From assembly GCA_016741915.1 (NCBI GenBank), contig JACVCS010000017.1, forward strand, positions 1 to 52,122: 52,122 nucleotides of DNA. The letters are read 5' to 3'. Of this stretch, positions 16,503-25,978 are shown piece after piece. Below the pieces are notes generated by a model that searched no databases, was not told where the DNA came from, and was given only the letters and a program-made list of their open reading frames with translations. This DNA comes from Phycisphaerales bacterium. Its GTDB lineage: Bacteria; Planctomycetota; Phycisphaerae; Phycisphaerales; UBA1924. The first letter of the stretch is position 1. Every line of letters starts with the position of its first letter. Made by a program: the position numbers and the translations under genes.

Positions 16503-17693
16503 TCAGGGTCCGGTGGCGTCAGGTGGATTGGGGTTGTCGTCGCCGCCGAGGGAATCCAGCTCGTCCTTCTCGCGCCGCTCGGCCTCTTTGCGGTCGAGTT
16601 CACGCTGGCGGTCGGCGTTGATGCGTGAGGCCGGCAAGAGCCATAAGAGCAGAATCCCCAACTCGTACAACAGATAGAGCGGGATCTGCAGGATCGCCAG
16701 CGACAGCGGGTCTCCCGTCGGTGAAGCCACGGCCGCCACGATCACCGCGCCCGCGAAGGCGAACTTGCGGTACTTGCCCAGGAACGTCGTCGTCACCAAC
16801 CCGAGCCAGCCCAACAGCAGAATCACCGCCGGGAGCTGAAAGCAGATCGCAAAGAGCAACGCGAGGTTGATGAACAGCGAGAGGTACTGGTCGATCTTCG
16901 GCGCCACGGTGACGAGGCTGTGCGAACGCAGCGGCACGCCCCGGTAGATCACCGAGGTGCTTGGTGCGGCAGGTTCCGTGGTCGTCGCGGTGGTCGTCGC
17001 GGGTGTGGAAGCGTCGGCTTTCGTGCTCTCGGTGTTTGCCGGCGTGGGTGCGGGCGTGGACGCGGGCAATGATGGCGCGCCGGTGGAGATCGCGAAGCGC
17101 AGCTCCTTGATCTCGGTGTTGATCCACATCGCCCCGGGTGGGGCCGACTCTGGATCGCCCGCGAAGATGGGGATCGTGGGGAAGACCGTCCCCGCAGGGA
17201 CTTTCACCGTGCGGATGTCCTCCTTTCCAAGGTCGAGCGCGAACCCGGTGAGGAAACCCAGCGCGATCGGGAGCATGACGTAGTACATCAGCGCCATGCC
17301 GCTGATGGCGAGGACGGAGGAGAGCGGCGCGAGGATGTGCACGAACTTGCGTTCGGAGGCGTAGAGCCCCGGCGCGATGAACTTCCAGAGTTGATACAGG
17401 ACCCACGGCGCCCCGATGGCCACCGTCACGACGAAGGCGATGTAGAAGTACGCGGAGAACCCCTCCATGAATCCGGTGATCTGCATGTCGGGGGGAAGGC
17501 CCGCCTCACGCAAAGCCGAGACCGCGGGGCGGAGGATGAACGTCAACAGCGTCTGCCCATAGACCACCGCGACGATGAAAATCGGGAGCAAACCGACCAC
17601 CGCCAGCATCACGCGTTTGCGCAGCTCGTCGAGGTGCTCGCCCAGGCCCATGACGGCCTCGGCATTCCGGCGGTTGACGACCTTGTTGAACAC
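16503..17693 (-). CDS. tatC: Sec-independent protein translocase subunit TatC with a large insert
   Basis: 396 residues, versus about 250 for ordinary TatC. It starts with the typical MGLGEHLDELRKRVM, where the conserved glutamate helps to bind twin-arginine signals, and has the six expected helices (GFSAYFYIAFVVTVAIGAPW; ISGMALMYYVMLPIALGFL; LFINLALLFAICFQLPAVIL; AFAGAVIVAAVASPTGDPLS; LAILQIPLYLLYELGILLLW). Between helices 3 and 4 there is an extra periplasmic segment of about 120 residues with a Thr/Pro/Ala-rich linker (ASTPAPTPANTESTK and TPATTTATTTEPA). TatC exports folded proteins across the inner membrane with TatA/B, which are not in this window. The GT-B-like gene follows after 3 bp. 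Confidence 0.92.
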   Translation of the reverse strand: MFNKVVNRRNAEAVMGLGEHLDELRKRVMLAVVGLLPIFIVAVVYGQTLLTFILRPAVSALREAGLPPDMQITGFMEGFSAYFYIAFVVTVAIGAPWVLYQLWKFIAPGLYASERKFVHILAPLSSVLAISGMALMYYVMLPIALGFLTGFALDLGKEDIRTVKVPAGTVFPTIPIFAGDPESAPPGAMWINTEIKELRFAISTGAPSLPASTPAPTPANTESTKADASTPATTTATTTEPAAPSTSVIYRGVPLRSHSLVTVAPKIDQYLSLFINLALLFAICFQLPAVILLLGWLGLVTTTFLGKYRKFAFAGAVIVAAVASPTGDPLSLAILQIPLYLLYELGILLLWLLPASRINADRQRELDRKEAERREKDELDSLGGDDNPNPPDATGP

Positions 17694-17710
17694 GAACGCT
17701 CCGCAGTTTG

Positions 17711-17752
17711 CCCGAGCCGGCGCGGTTTGGCGAGACCGCGCCGACCCTCGGG
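17711..17752. promoter_or_regulatory. Long hairpin in the tatC leader / divergent promoter region
   Basis: CGGCGCGGT (17718-17726) pairs perfectly with ACCGCGCCG (17735-17743) across an 8-nt loop, and the flanking CCCGAG (17711-17716) pairs with CTCGGG (17747-17752). The element begins 18 nt upstream of the tatC ATG. No T run follows on either strand, so it is more likely a leader structure than a terminator. Confidence 0.5.
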
Positions 17753-17923
17753 CCGATGAGCGTAAGCACCCTCACCCGCCCGGATGGGACTTTGAGGGTT
17801 CCGTTACGCCCCGCGGCGTCCGAAGGCCGATGCTGGAGGTGGTCAAGGATTTCGCGTCGGCTCAACGGGAACTGACGGGAGAAACCCCGAGGCGCATCTG
17901 GAAGCTCGCGTGCAGGACGGGTG

Positions 17924-18622
17924 ATGAACGGGCAAACACCACAGCCCCAGAATGGCGAGGGGGTCTTCGCTGCCGCCCAATCGGGCGCTCAGTGGGCCCT
18001 GCGCGCACTCTGGGACCAGCACCGGCGCTACGTCGCGGTGGTTTTGCTCGCCCACAAGCCCAACTCGGTGGATGTCGAGGATCTGTTGCAAGAAGTCGCC
18101 GCCGCCCTCGTTTCCAAGATCGGGACCGTTCGCGAGGAGGCGGCCCTGCTGCCCTGGCTGCGGATGGTCGCACTCAACGCCGCCCGGTTGGCGGGTCGAA
18201 AAATCGCCGCCCGACCGGTCTTGAGTCTTGACGCGATGCAGGGACCAGGTGGAAACACCGGGGATGAGGGACAGATTCGGAGTTCGTCAGGTATTTCACC
18301 AGGGCGACCCACCCGCGCAGGGGTCGGCGGTCACGGCGGCCCGAGCGATGATTGCGAAACCCGGCTCGATTCGGGGTGGATGATGTCCCAGGTCGAACGC
18401 CTACCAGATGACTACCGAGAACCGCTGCTGATGCGATGTATCCACGACATGTCGTACCGACAGATTGGTGAGGTCATGGGCCTCCCGGAAACGACGGTGG
18501 AAACCCGGATCGCCCGCGGTCGGCGGATGTTGCGGGATCTGGTTTCCGCGTCCGAAAAGCAGACCGAAAGTCGTCGGAAGTTGGCACAATCTCCGGCGGG
18601 AAAGCCCCCTTCGCGCATCTGA
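17924..18622 (+). CDS. ECF-type sigma-70 family RNA polymerase sigma factor
   Basis: 232 residues. Region 2 is recognisable (ALRALWDQHRRYVAVVLL, then SVDVEDLLQEVAAAL and a WLRMVALNAAR block) and region 4 holds a helix-turn-helix (LPDDYREPLLMRCIHDMSYR, then QIGEVMGLPETTVETRIARG). A Gly/Ser-rich linker of about 60 residues separates the two, longer than usual. ATG at 17924 is preferred to the GTG one codon upstream. The next gene encodes a one-pass membrane protein that may be its anti-sigma factor, followed by two PDZ proteins; this order suggests an envelope-responsive regulon. Confidence 0.85.
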   Translation: MNGQTPQPQNGEGVFAAAQSGAQWALRALWDQHRRYVAVVLLAHKPNSVDVEDLLQEVAAALVSKIGTVREEAALLPWLRMVALNAARLAGRKIAARPVLSLDAMQGPGGNTGDEGQIRSSSGISPGRPTRAGVGGHGGPSDDCETRLDSGWMMSQVERLPDDYREPLLMRCIHDMSYRQIGEVMGLPETTVETRIARGRRMLRDLVSASEKQTESRRKLAQSPAGKPPSRI

Positions 18623-18664
18623 TGTGTTTGGCCCACCCGCGTATTGAGATCGTTGGATAGACGC

Positions 18665-19393
18665 ATGAACACGAGCATTTCACAACCCGACGACGCTTCG
18701 CCCGTTTCGCGGCGCGAGCTGTTGATCAGCCGGGTGATCGACGCGCGGGCGACTTCGGCGGAGTATGCCGAGCTTTCCGAGATCGCCCGGCTCGACCCGA
18801 CGGTGTGGAACGAACTGGCCCAGACGCAGGCGATCGAAGCTCAGATGCGGTCGGCGGGGCTGAACGCGCTGGACCGCGCGATGGCGAGTCATCAGGTGCT
18901 GGGTGCGGGAGAGCAGAAGGACGTCATCGGGTCGATCGGTGGCTCGAATGATGGCTCGATTGGATCGGGGCCGGGGATGGGTTCGGGCGGTCGGACGCGT
19001 TGGGCGGGGCTGGGGTGGGGGATCGCGGCGGTGCTGGCGCTGGGCATGACGGCGCAGATGCTGGGCATCCGTCGCGGCGATGGGTTGTCGGGCACGGCGG
19101 GGCTTGGTCCCACGGCCGCGACGTTCACCACGCCCGAAGCGGGCTTGGACGCGTACCTCACGCTGGGCAAAGCGTCGGGGAAGGTCGTCGGCGAGATGCC
19201 GCAGCGGTATGTGATCCAGAGCGAGCCGAGCCAGTTGCCCGACGGCGGGCTTGAGGTGCTCTATCTGCGCCAGTTCATCGAACGCGCGGTGGTGAAGGAC
19301 ACGTACCGGCTCGGGACGGATGAACTCGGTCGAACAATTCTCGTACCCACCGCGACGCCCACGGCACCGAAGCCCGAGGGTGCGCCGCTGTGA
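18665..19393 (+). CDS. One-pass membrane protein, candidate anti-sigma factor
   Basis: 242 residues. The cytoplasmic N-terminus (SRRELLISRVIDARATSAEY, then AELSEIARLDPTVWNELAQT) is helical and of the kind found next to ECF sigma factors in Planctomycetota. One membrane helix follows (LGWGIAAVLALGMTAQML), then a C-terminal soluble domain of about 100 residues with no recognised fold. No zinc-binding anti-sigma motif (H-x3-C-x2-C) is present. The assignment as anti-sigma rests on its position 42 bp after the sigma gene and its topology. The ATG at 18665 is the chosen start. Confidence 0.55.
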   Translation: MNTSISQPDDASPVSRRELLISRVIDARATSAEYAELSEIARLDPTVWNELAQTQAIEAQMRSAGLNALDRAMASHQVLGAGEQKDVIGSIGGSNDGSIGSGPGMGSGGRTRWAGLGWGIAAVLALGMTAQMLGIRRGDGLSGTAGLGPTAATFTTPEAGLDAYLTLGKASGKVVGEMPQRYVIQSEPSQLPDGGLEVLYLRQFIERAVVKDTYRLGTDELGRTILVPTATPTAPKPEGAPL

Positions 19394-19669
19394 TCGCTGA
19401 GGCGAGCGGCGGCGCGGTGCGCTGGTGTGCAAGTCGGGGGTGATGGGGTGGTGGGGTGTTCGCGGGTGTGTGGTGAACGTCGCGGGTTCTTCGCGGCGTG
19501 TTGGACGGTTGATTCAGCATGGCTCTGGGTGTTGGTTCTGTTGGCGTGCAATGGCTTTGATGGACCGAGGTTGGTTGAGCCGTCAACGTGCAGGATCGAT
19601 TGCTGGTTCAAGGACGGATCGAACGGACAGTCGGGCTTGAACGATCTGAAAGTGAACAGAGGTACACGC

Positions 19670-21127
19670 ATGAAACGCACACACACACGCACAGGCTGGT
19701 TGATGCTCTCGGCGGGGACGGCGCTGGTTCTGACTTGCGGCGCGATGGGCGATACGCCCGCGCCGAGCGAGCGCGCCGCGCAGATCACGCGTGAGTCTGA
19801 GGCGGCGGCGCGTGCGGCGGCGGCCTTGCGCAAGCGCGAGCCCGTGGGCAGCATGAGCGACGAAGCGCCCGCGACCAGCGAAGAACGCCGGATCGAGAAC
19901 GCCACCGCCTACACGATCAAGGTCGGGAAGGACGAGTACTGGATCGTCGTCCGCGGCAGCGAGATCGATTCGGTCAAGGTCAACGGCAAGGACGCGCCGC
20001 TCGAGCGTGCGAGCATTCAGGGCAACGCGCTGATGATCTACAACGACGCGGGCTCGGTGACGGCGCGCGTGCGGATGGGCAGCGGCATTTCGGACTTCCC
20101 GAGCGTCAGCGGCGGGGTGGCGGGCGCGGGCGATGCCCAGGGCCGATCGACACGCACGCGGGTGATTTATCCGCGGTCGGCAAGTGCCGGTGCTCAGGGC
20201 GGCGGCAAGGGCGCGGTCGCTGGTTCGCCGAGCAACAACGTCGGGCAGGGCCCGTCGACGTGGGTGGTGGATACCAACAGCGACCTTGCTGAACGATCGG
20301 TGATGGTGGGTGTGCAGATGGTCCCGGTCGAGCCGGCGCTGGTGGGGCACTTCGGGCTTGAGCCCGGCGTGGGGATCATGATCTCCGCGGTGGCGGAGGG
20401 GTTGCCCGCGGCGGAGTCGGGGCTGAAGCCCTTCGACATCATCACGAAGATCGACGACAAGAAGGTCGAGAGCGTCAACGCGCTGCGCGACGTGCTGGTC
20501 TCGAGGAAGGCCAAGCCGGGCGAGACGATCAAGTTCTCGATCATCAGCGGCGGGCAGCCGCGTGAGGTGTCGATCAAGTTGGCGCCGTTTGAGCAAGCGC
20601 AGTTTGCCGGGGCGAGTTGGAAGCAGATGCCGTATGAGCCGGTGTCGATGAGCGTGTCAACGCCGACGAATGTGACGGGGCTGTTCGGACCCGGCGGCGA
20701 GAATGAGAACGGACTTGTGGGGTTGGGCCTGAGCCGGGAGCAGGCGCGTCGCACGGCCGAGCTTTCGCTGAAGGATGCGCAGAACAAGTTCAAGGGGATC
20801 ACGGGCCCGGTGGTCACAACCCTTCCCCAAGGTGCAGAGGCGGTGGGCGATGCGGCGGGCGGGGTATCTCCGCAGCAGATCATGATTCTGCCCGATGTGT
20901 ACGGGCAGTCGCAGCGGTCGATGGCGATTGAAGCCGAGCGGATGGCGGTGTTGGAAGATCGCCTGGCGCGGATGGAAGTCATGCTGCGGGAGATGGCTCT
21001 GCATCAGGCGGAAGCGATGAAGCGGCTGGAAAAGGCCGTGGGCAGCGGCGGTGGTGGCGGCAATGGTGGGAGTTCGACATCGCCTGCGCCTTCGTCGGCG
21101 ACGCCGGCAACTTCGCCCAAGCCGTGA
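19670..21127 (+). CDS. Secreted or anchored PDZ-domain protein (first of two paralogues)
   Basis: 485 residues; the ATG at 19670 has AGAGG 7 nt upstream. A signal sequence (TGWLMLSAGTALVLTCGAM) comes first, then an Ala-rich helix, a beta-rich segment (AYTIKVGKDEYWIVVRGSEI) and a PDZ domain at about 210-305 (SVMVGVQMVPVEPALVGHF, then VAEGLPAAESGLKPFDIITK and SIISGGQPREVSIKL). The C-terminus has a helix with MAVLEDRLARMEVMLREMAL, a probable coiled coil, and a Gly/Ser/Pro tail. No protease triad is visible, so it is a peptide-binding or scaffold protein, not an HtrA protease. It may sense unfolded envelope proteins for the adjacent sigma/anti-sigma pair. Confidence 0.75.
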   Translation: MKRTHTRTGWLMLSAGTALVLTCGAMGDTPAPSERAAQITRESEAAARAAAALRKREPVGSMSDEAPATSEERRIENATAYTIKVGKDEYWIVVRGSEIDSVKVNGKDAPLERASIQGNALMIYNDAGSVTARVRMGSGISDFPSVSGGVAGAGDAQGRSTRTRVIYPRSASAGAQGGGKGAVAGSPSNNVGQGPSTWVVDTNSDLAERSVMVGVQMVPVEPALVGHFGLEPGVGIMISAVAEGLPAAESGLKPFDIITKIDDKKVESVNALRDVLVSRKAKPGETIKFSIISGGQPREVSIKLAPFEQAQFAGASWKQMPYEPVSMSVSTPTNVTGLFGPGGENENGLVGLGLSREQARRTAELSLKDAQNKFKGITGPVVTTLPQGAEAVGDAAGGVSPQQIMILPDVYGQSQRSMAIEAERMAVLEDRLARMEVMLREMALHQAEAMKRLEKAVGSGGGGGNGGSSTSPAPSSATPATSPKP

Positions 21128-21511
21128 TTGACGAGCGTTTGAGAACACGTGAAGAGTGATTGTCGACGGCGGATGGACACTTGAGCATCTGGTCTGGTGA
21201 GCGGTGCGCGAAAACCCAGGCGGGTCCGGACAACGTTCGGATCCTGCCGCACGCCAGGCCCTGGGCGAAGGTCCGGGGCCTGTTCATTCGGGGGCCTGAG
21301 GGGGGCGAACGGGCGTTTGGTATGGAGAAAAAACGCAAGCACGACGGGACGGAAGGCCGAGAGGGATCTGCCGACGGGGCGAGAACGCGCTGCGAATCGG
21401 GCGTGAAGGTCGGCGCGATCCGGCGCATCTGGAAGAACGTAGAAAGCGCGGCACGAACGCACGCGCAACGGTCGAATATCGAGCACGGTTGAATCTCTTG
21501 GGAGTCCACAC
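21128..21511 (+). promoter_or_regulatory. Gap between the two PDZ genes; hairpin and leader
   Basis: No supported gene. CAGGCCC and GGGCCTG (about 21254-21281) can pair across a 14-nt loop and are followed by TTCATT, a weak terminator-like structure for the first PDZ gene. The rest is probably the leader of the second PDZ gene. A 110-codon open frame here has no family resemblance and poor context. Confidence 0.35.
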
Positions 21512-22723
21512 ATGAGTATCGAAAGCATGAAGTCACTGGGTATGAAGAGTGGGGCGTGTTCAGCGGGCGGGCTGACGATCACGGCCGCGGGCTTGATGGT
21601 CGCGTCGCTGTGCGCCTTTGCCGGCGCGGCGCAGCGCGACGGCGTGGTTGTTCGCGCCGGCGAGCCCGAGGTGAACACCGTTGTCAGCACGAGTTCTGAA
21701 AGCACGTTCATCGTCAACGAGAACGGGAAGAAGATCGAAGTCCGCCTGCGTGACGGCGAGGTCGTCAAGGCCACGCTTGACGGGAAGGAGATCCCGAAGG
21801 ATCGCGTGAAGACCGAGAACGGCACGATGACGATTGTGGACGAACAGGGCAACGTGCTGACGCGGATGGAAGTGCCCAAGGTTGAGACTATTGAGCTGGG
21901 TACGCCGCGGAACCGCGGCAACGGCGAGCGTCGCATCTTCCGCATCCCCGCTCCGAACGGTCAGCAGCGGCTGATGGATCAGGACGCGATCGTGCAGATG
22001 GAGAAGCAGGAGAAGCCCGCGGTGATGCTGGGTGTTCGGCTCGCGCCGGTGCCGGGGGTCTTGGCGCGGTATCTGGGGATCGATGCGGAGAACGCGGTGC
22101 TGATCGCGGGCGTGGCGGAGGGAACACCCGCGGCGGCGGCGGGGCTGAAGCCCTACGACATCGTCACGGCGCTCAACGGCGAAAAGCTCGAAGGCCCCGA
22201 GTCCATCGGCAAGAAGCTGAAAGAGAGCAAAGCGAAGGCCGGCGATGAGATCAAACTGTCGGTGCTGAGCAAGGGCACTGCGAAGGATGCGACGCTGAAA
22301 CTCGTGGCGTACGACGCGGAGGTGATGGCGAAGGCGGAGTGGGAGTCGGTGGACGAAGCGGACGCCGAGATGCCCATGAGCGGGCGGATGTTCAACGTGC
22401 CGATGAACATGGAGCCCATGATCATCCCGCACATGGAGGGAATGGACCGTGAGGGGATGGACCAACTCAACGAGAAGATCCAGCGCGAGATCGAGCGTGC
22501 GATGAGGTCTCGCGAGAAGGCGCAGGAGAAGTTGCGCGAGATCGGGCCGATGATGCGCGAGCGGCAGATGGAACTGGACGTTCGCCGCGGTGACATGAAC
22601 GAGCGGCTGAAGAAGCTCGAAGCCGAGCTTGAGGCCGTGCGGAAGAAACTTGAACAGCAGCAGCAGCAACCCCCCGCGAAGGACGCGCCGGCGGAGAACA
22701 CGAACACTGGCGGTGGTCGCTGA
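21512..22723 (+). CDS. Secreted or anchored PDZ-domain protein (second paralogue)
   Basis: 403 residues. The N-terminal hydrophobic segment (GLTITAAGLMVASLCAFAGA) acts as a signal peptide or anchor. A beta-rich region (STFIVNENGKKIEVRLRDGE) matches in position the equivalent region of the upstream paralogue, and a PDZ domain lies at about 170-270 (AVMLGVRLAPVPGVLARYLG, then VAEGTPAAAAGLKPYDIVTA). The C-terminal 120 residues form a long charged coiled coil (ERAMRSREKAQEKLREIG; LKKLEAELEAVRKKLEQQQQ). No protease residues are seen. It belongs with the sigma/membrane/PDZ cluster and is followed by a strong terminator. Confidence 0.75.
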   Translation: MSIESMKSLGMKSGACSAGGLTITAAGLMVASLCAFAGAAQRDGVVVRAGEPEVNTVVSTSSESTFIVNENGKKIEVRLRDGEVVKATLDGKEIPKDRVKTENGTMTIVDEQGNVLTRMEVPKVETIELGTPRNRGNGERRIFRIPAPNGQQRLMDQDAIVQMEKQEKPAVMLGVRLAPVPGVLARYLGIDAENAVLIAGVAEGTPAAAAGLKPYDIVTALNGEKLEGPESIGKKLKESKAKAGDEIKLSVLSKGTAKDATLKLVAYDAEVMAKAEWESVDEADAEMPMSGRMFNVPMNMEPMIIPHMEGMDREGMDQLNEKIQREIERAMRSREKAQEKLREIGPMMRERQMELDVRRGDMNERLKKLEAELEAVRKKLEQQQQQPPAKDAPAENTNTGGGR

Positions 22724-22763
22724 GCGGCCCGGCTCGCTACGGATCAGCCTGAACAACTCCTGA

Positions 22764-22800
22764 CGCCCCGGCCGGCTGAACCCCGCCGGGGCGGTTTGTT
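22764..22800 (+). terminator. Rho-independent terminator after the second PDZ gene
   Basis: CGCCCCGGC (22764-22772) pairs with GCCGGGGCG (22785-22793) across a 12-nt loop, followed by GTTTGTTTGTT. It closes the sigma/PDZ transcription unit, so MoxR needs its own promoter. Confidence 0.85.
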
Positions 22801-22839
22801 TGTTGTCGGTGCGATCGCACCGGGAACGCCCGGCGGCGG

Positions 22840-22845
22840 TATATT
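22840..22845 (+). promoter_or_regulatory. Candidate -10 element giving a leaderless moxR-type mRNA
   Basis: TATATT ends 6 nt before the MoxR-type start codon. A transcript starting the usual 6-7 nt downstream would begin at the ATG itself. No Shine-Dalgarno sequence precedes that ATG. Confidence 0.4.
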
Positions 22846-22851
22846 CACGTC

Positions 22852-23988
<1,137 letters not shown>

Positions 23989-23992
23989 GCGG

Positions 23993-24580
23993 TCAAGGGC
24001 TGATTGGTCGGAGCGAGCGGGGCGCGGGTTCGCCGCTCAGGGCGAACTGATCGTGCCCGCACTCCGGGCAGAGCCCCCTGGCGGCCGGGGTGATGGTGGA
24101 GAGGTTGTACCCGCAAGCGGGGCAGCACCCCGGGCGAACCCGGCGGGTGAAGAGGGATATCGCGACAGCGGTCGGAAGTGAGCATGCGATCGCGACGACG
24201 CACCAAAGGAGTGTTGAGCGGTGACTGTTGATCCACTCCGCGGCCGTACCGGGCTCGACGTTCCACGCCTGTTTCTGCGGCCAGAGCAGATCGAAGACCG
24301 TCAACGCCGGCAACGTGCATATGCACGCCAACACGCTCAGGACCAAGCCGAGCCCGAATGCGGGGAACCGCGCACGGACGCGGTGATCGAGGACCCGTCT
24401 CGGTGAGAACGCGTGAACCGCGGTCGCCGTCAGAACAACCACCGCCCAAGGCCAGAGCGATACGCCCACAACCGCGCCGGAAATGGGCGTCCAGTATTCG
24501 TGCTGTTCTCTTGAGAACCACCACGCGGCCAGGGCGATCATGCCGAAGAACATGACGGATGAGAGTGCGAACCATCGCAT
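23993..24580 (-). CDS. Four-helix membrane protein with C-terminal zinc ribbon
   Basis: 195 residues. Helices are at about 5-22, 34-52, 75-95 and 120-140 (FALSSVMFFGMIALAAWWF; FPAFGLGLVLSVLACICTL; LLWCVVAIACSLPTAVAISL). The C-terminus carries CCPACGYNLSTITPAARGLC then PECG, a four-cysteine zinc ribbon. Proteins of this plan are common and uncharacterised in Planctomycetota. The stop lies 4 bp from the MoxR stop, convergent. The same ribbon occurs in two other proteins of this window. Confidence 0.7.
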   Translation of the reverse strand: MRWFALSSVMFFGMIALAAWWFSREQHEYWTPISGAVVGVSLWPWAVVVLTATAVHAFSPRRVLDHRVRARFPAFGLGLVLSVLACICTLPALTVFDLLWPQKQAWNVEPGTAAEWINSHRSTLLWCVVAIACSLPTAVAISLFTRRVRPGCCPACGYNLSTITPAARGLCPECGHDQFALSGEPAPRSLRPISP

Positions 24581-24655
24581 AGCAGCAACCTCGTTTTAAT
24601 AGCAGGCACAGAAGGCGAATGCGGGGATCGCCGCTTACGGCGAGGCATTCGAAGT

Positions 24656-25294
24656 TCACTCGTTCGGATCGGCGCTTTGCGTGGGCGGGGTGGTGATCGA
24701 GATGTCACCCATGATCATCACCCGGCGCGAAGCTGCAGCACTGGAGTCGTGCCCGATGGCTTTCATCGCCAGTTGAGTTGCTTGAAGTGTGGTGAGATCG
24801 ACGGATTGAGGTGGAACGCGGGTCAAACCGGGTGAGCCGTAGCCACTGGTTGGAGTGCGATCGTTGACTGTCGCGCCGACAACCGCGGCGAGCGACGTCA
24901 GGCCGATCATCGCGGCTAGACGCGCCAGCGCCCAGCGGGCTTTCTGCTTCAGCTTTGCCAGACCCACAGGACAGTTCTGCGTCAGCACCGTTCCGTCGGC
25001 CCGTCGATAGAGGATCGCACAGAAGCGTTCTTGCCCGGCCTTCTGGTTGCCGTCGGCGTCGAAGTTGCTTCGCAGCAACGTCTCGGCTTCGTCGCGGGTC
25101 ATCGCCGAGAGGTTGTGGACGTTGAGTTTGCAGAGCTCGCAGTGGCGCACCTTGTCGTCGCCGGCCATGTCTTCCCAACGCGCCGGGCACGGGGCCGCGA
25201 TTTGCACGCGGTCCAGCAGTGGCAGCGACAACACACCCGTCGGGCCCAGCGGACCGGCCTTCGACAGTTCCGAGCGTTCGTTCGCGGCGTTCAT
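24656..25294 (-). CDS. Anchored protein with N-terminal Cys-motif domain, function unknown
   Basis: 212 residues; the ATG at 25294 is preferred over an upstream start at 25348. The N-terminal 100 residues contain CPARWEDMAGDDKVRHCELC followed by KLNVHNLSAMT, then a DGTVLTQNCPVG segment. The C..W..M....R.C..C...V.NLS.MT pattern resembles a small cysteine domain found at the N-terminus of various envelope proteins and may bind metal. A membrane helix (LARLAAMIGLTSLAAVVGA) and a low-complexity C-terminus follow. No partner gene is evident; it lies 75 bp upstream of the zinc-ribbon membrane protein on the same strand. Confidence 0.55.
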   Translation of the reverse strand: MNAANERSELSKAGPLGPTGVLSLPLLDRVQIAAPCPARWEDMAGDDKVRHCELCKLNVHNLSAMTRDEAETLLRSNFDADGNQKAGQERFCAILYRRADGTVLTQNCPVGLAKLKQKARWALARLAAMIGLTSLAAVVGATVNDRTPTSGYGSPGLTRVPPQSVDLTTLQATQLAMKAIGHDSSAAASRRVMIMGDISITTPPTQSADPNE

Positions 25295-25978
25295 CGTCAG
25301 CGCTCCCGGTTCATCGGTTCGACGCTGTGAAGGGCCCCAGGTTCCCACTTGGTTCAGTTCATCGCCCGGATCGCACGCTCAGCACAAACGAAATGCGGCG
25401 GGTCGGCTTTCGCCAACCCGCCGCTCGGCGGTAACACGACACACTCCGTCGTGGGAAAAACGTGGTCCGCAGGGTGCGTTCCGTGAAGGCACCGAACGCC
25501 CCGGCGTCGAATGTCGATTCGCCGAAGCACCAAAACGGTTGCAAGGAACCGCCCCACCGGCTCCTCCAAGATTAGCCCAACTCCCCCGTTTGACCAGCGA
25601 AACCCGCCTTTCAATCCACACTCCGTTGTTCTCGGTCTTTCGCCTCAGATCACCACACCCATGTCCGCCCATCTCTTACCTATGTCCACACCCGCACGTG
25701 TCAACCCGCTGTCGGCGTTCGGGCAAAGGTCGGCATGTGATCGCGGATATGCACATGGTCGTTGCGACTTGTCAGCCGCATTAGAAAGCCAGCCCGTGGC
25801 TTTCCCGAGCATGTGTTGCACTCATGCCTGTCCGACCCGCTCGCGAAAGCGTGTGCTGGCAAAAGTGAACGCCCGGTCGGCGTGACTCGACCGGGCATTC
25901 GGGAAAGGAACGAACGTGTGTTGGGCGAACGGACTTCGTGCTTATTCTGCCTCGGGTGAGCGTCGGCTTTGGGTGTGG
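25295..25978. other. Long gene-poor gap with two hairpins
   Basis: 684 bases without a supported gene. GCGGCGGGT (25395-25403) pairs with ACCCGCCGC (25416-25424); read on the minus strand it is followed by ATTTCGTTTG, so it may act as a terminator or attenuator ahead of the small Cys-motif gene. The other hairpin is the terminator at 25861-25896. Small open frames in this gap have poor codon pattern and no recognisable motifs. Confidence 0.4.
25861..25896 (-). terminator. Terminator of the repeat-rich dockerin gene
   Basis: On the minus strand GCCCGGTCG (25896-25888) and CGACCGGGC (25879-25871) form a 9-bp perfect stem with an 8-nt loop, followed by GTTCACTTTTGCC. It lies about 83 nt after the stop codon at 25979. 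Confidence 0.65.

Noticed and set aside
21160-21492. 110-codon plus-strand open frame between the two PDZ genes
   Set aside because: No conserved motif; charged, irregular composition and no clear ribosome-binding site. Treated as leader sequence.
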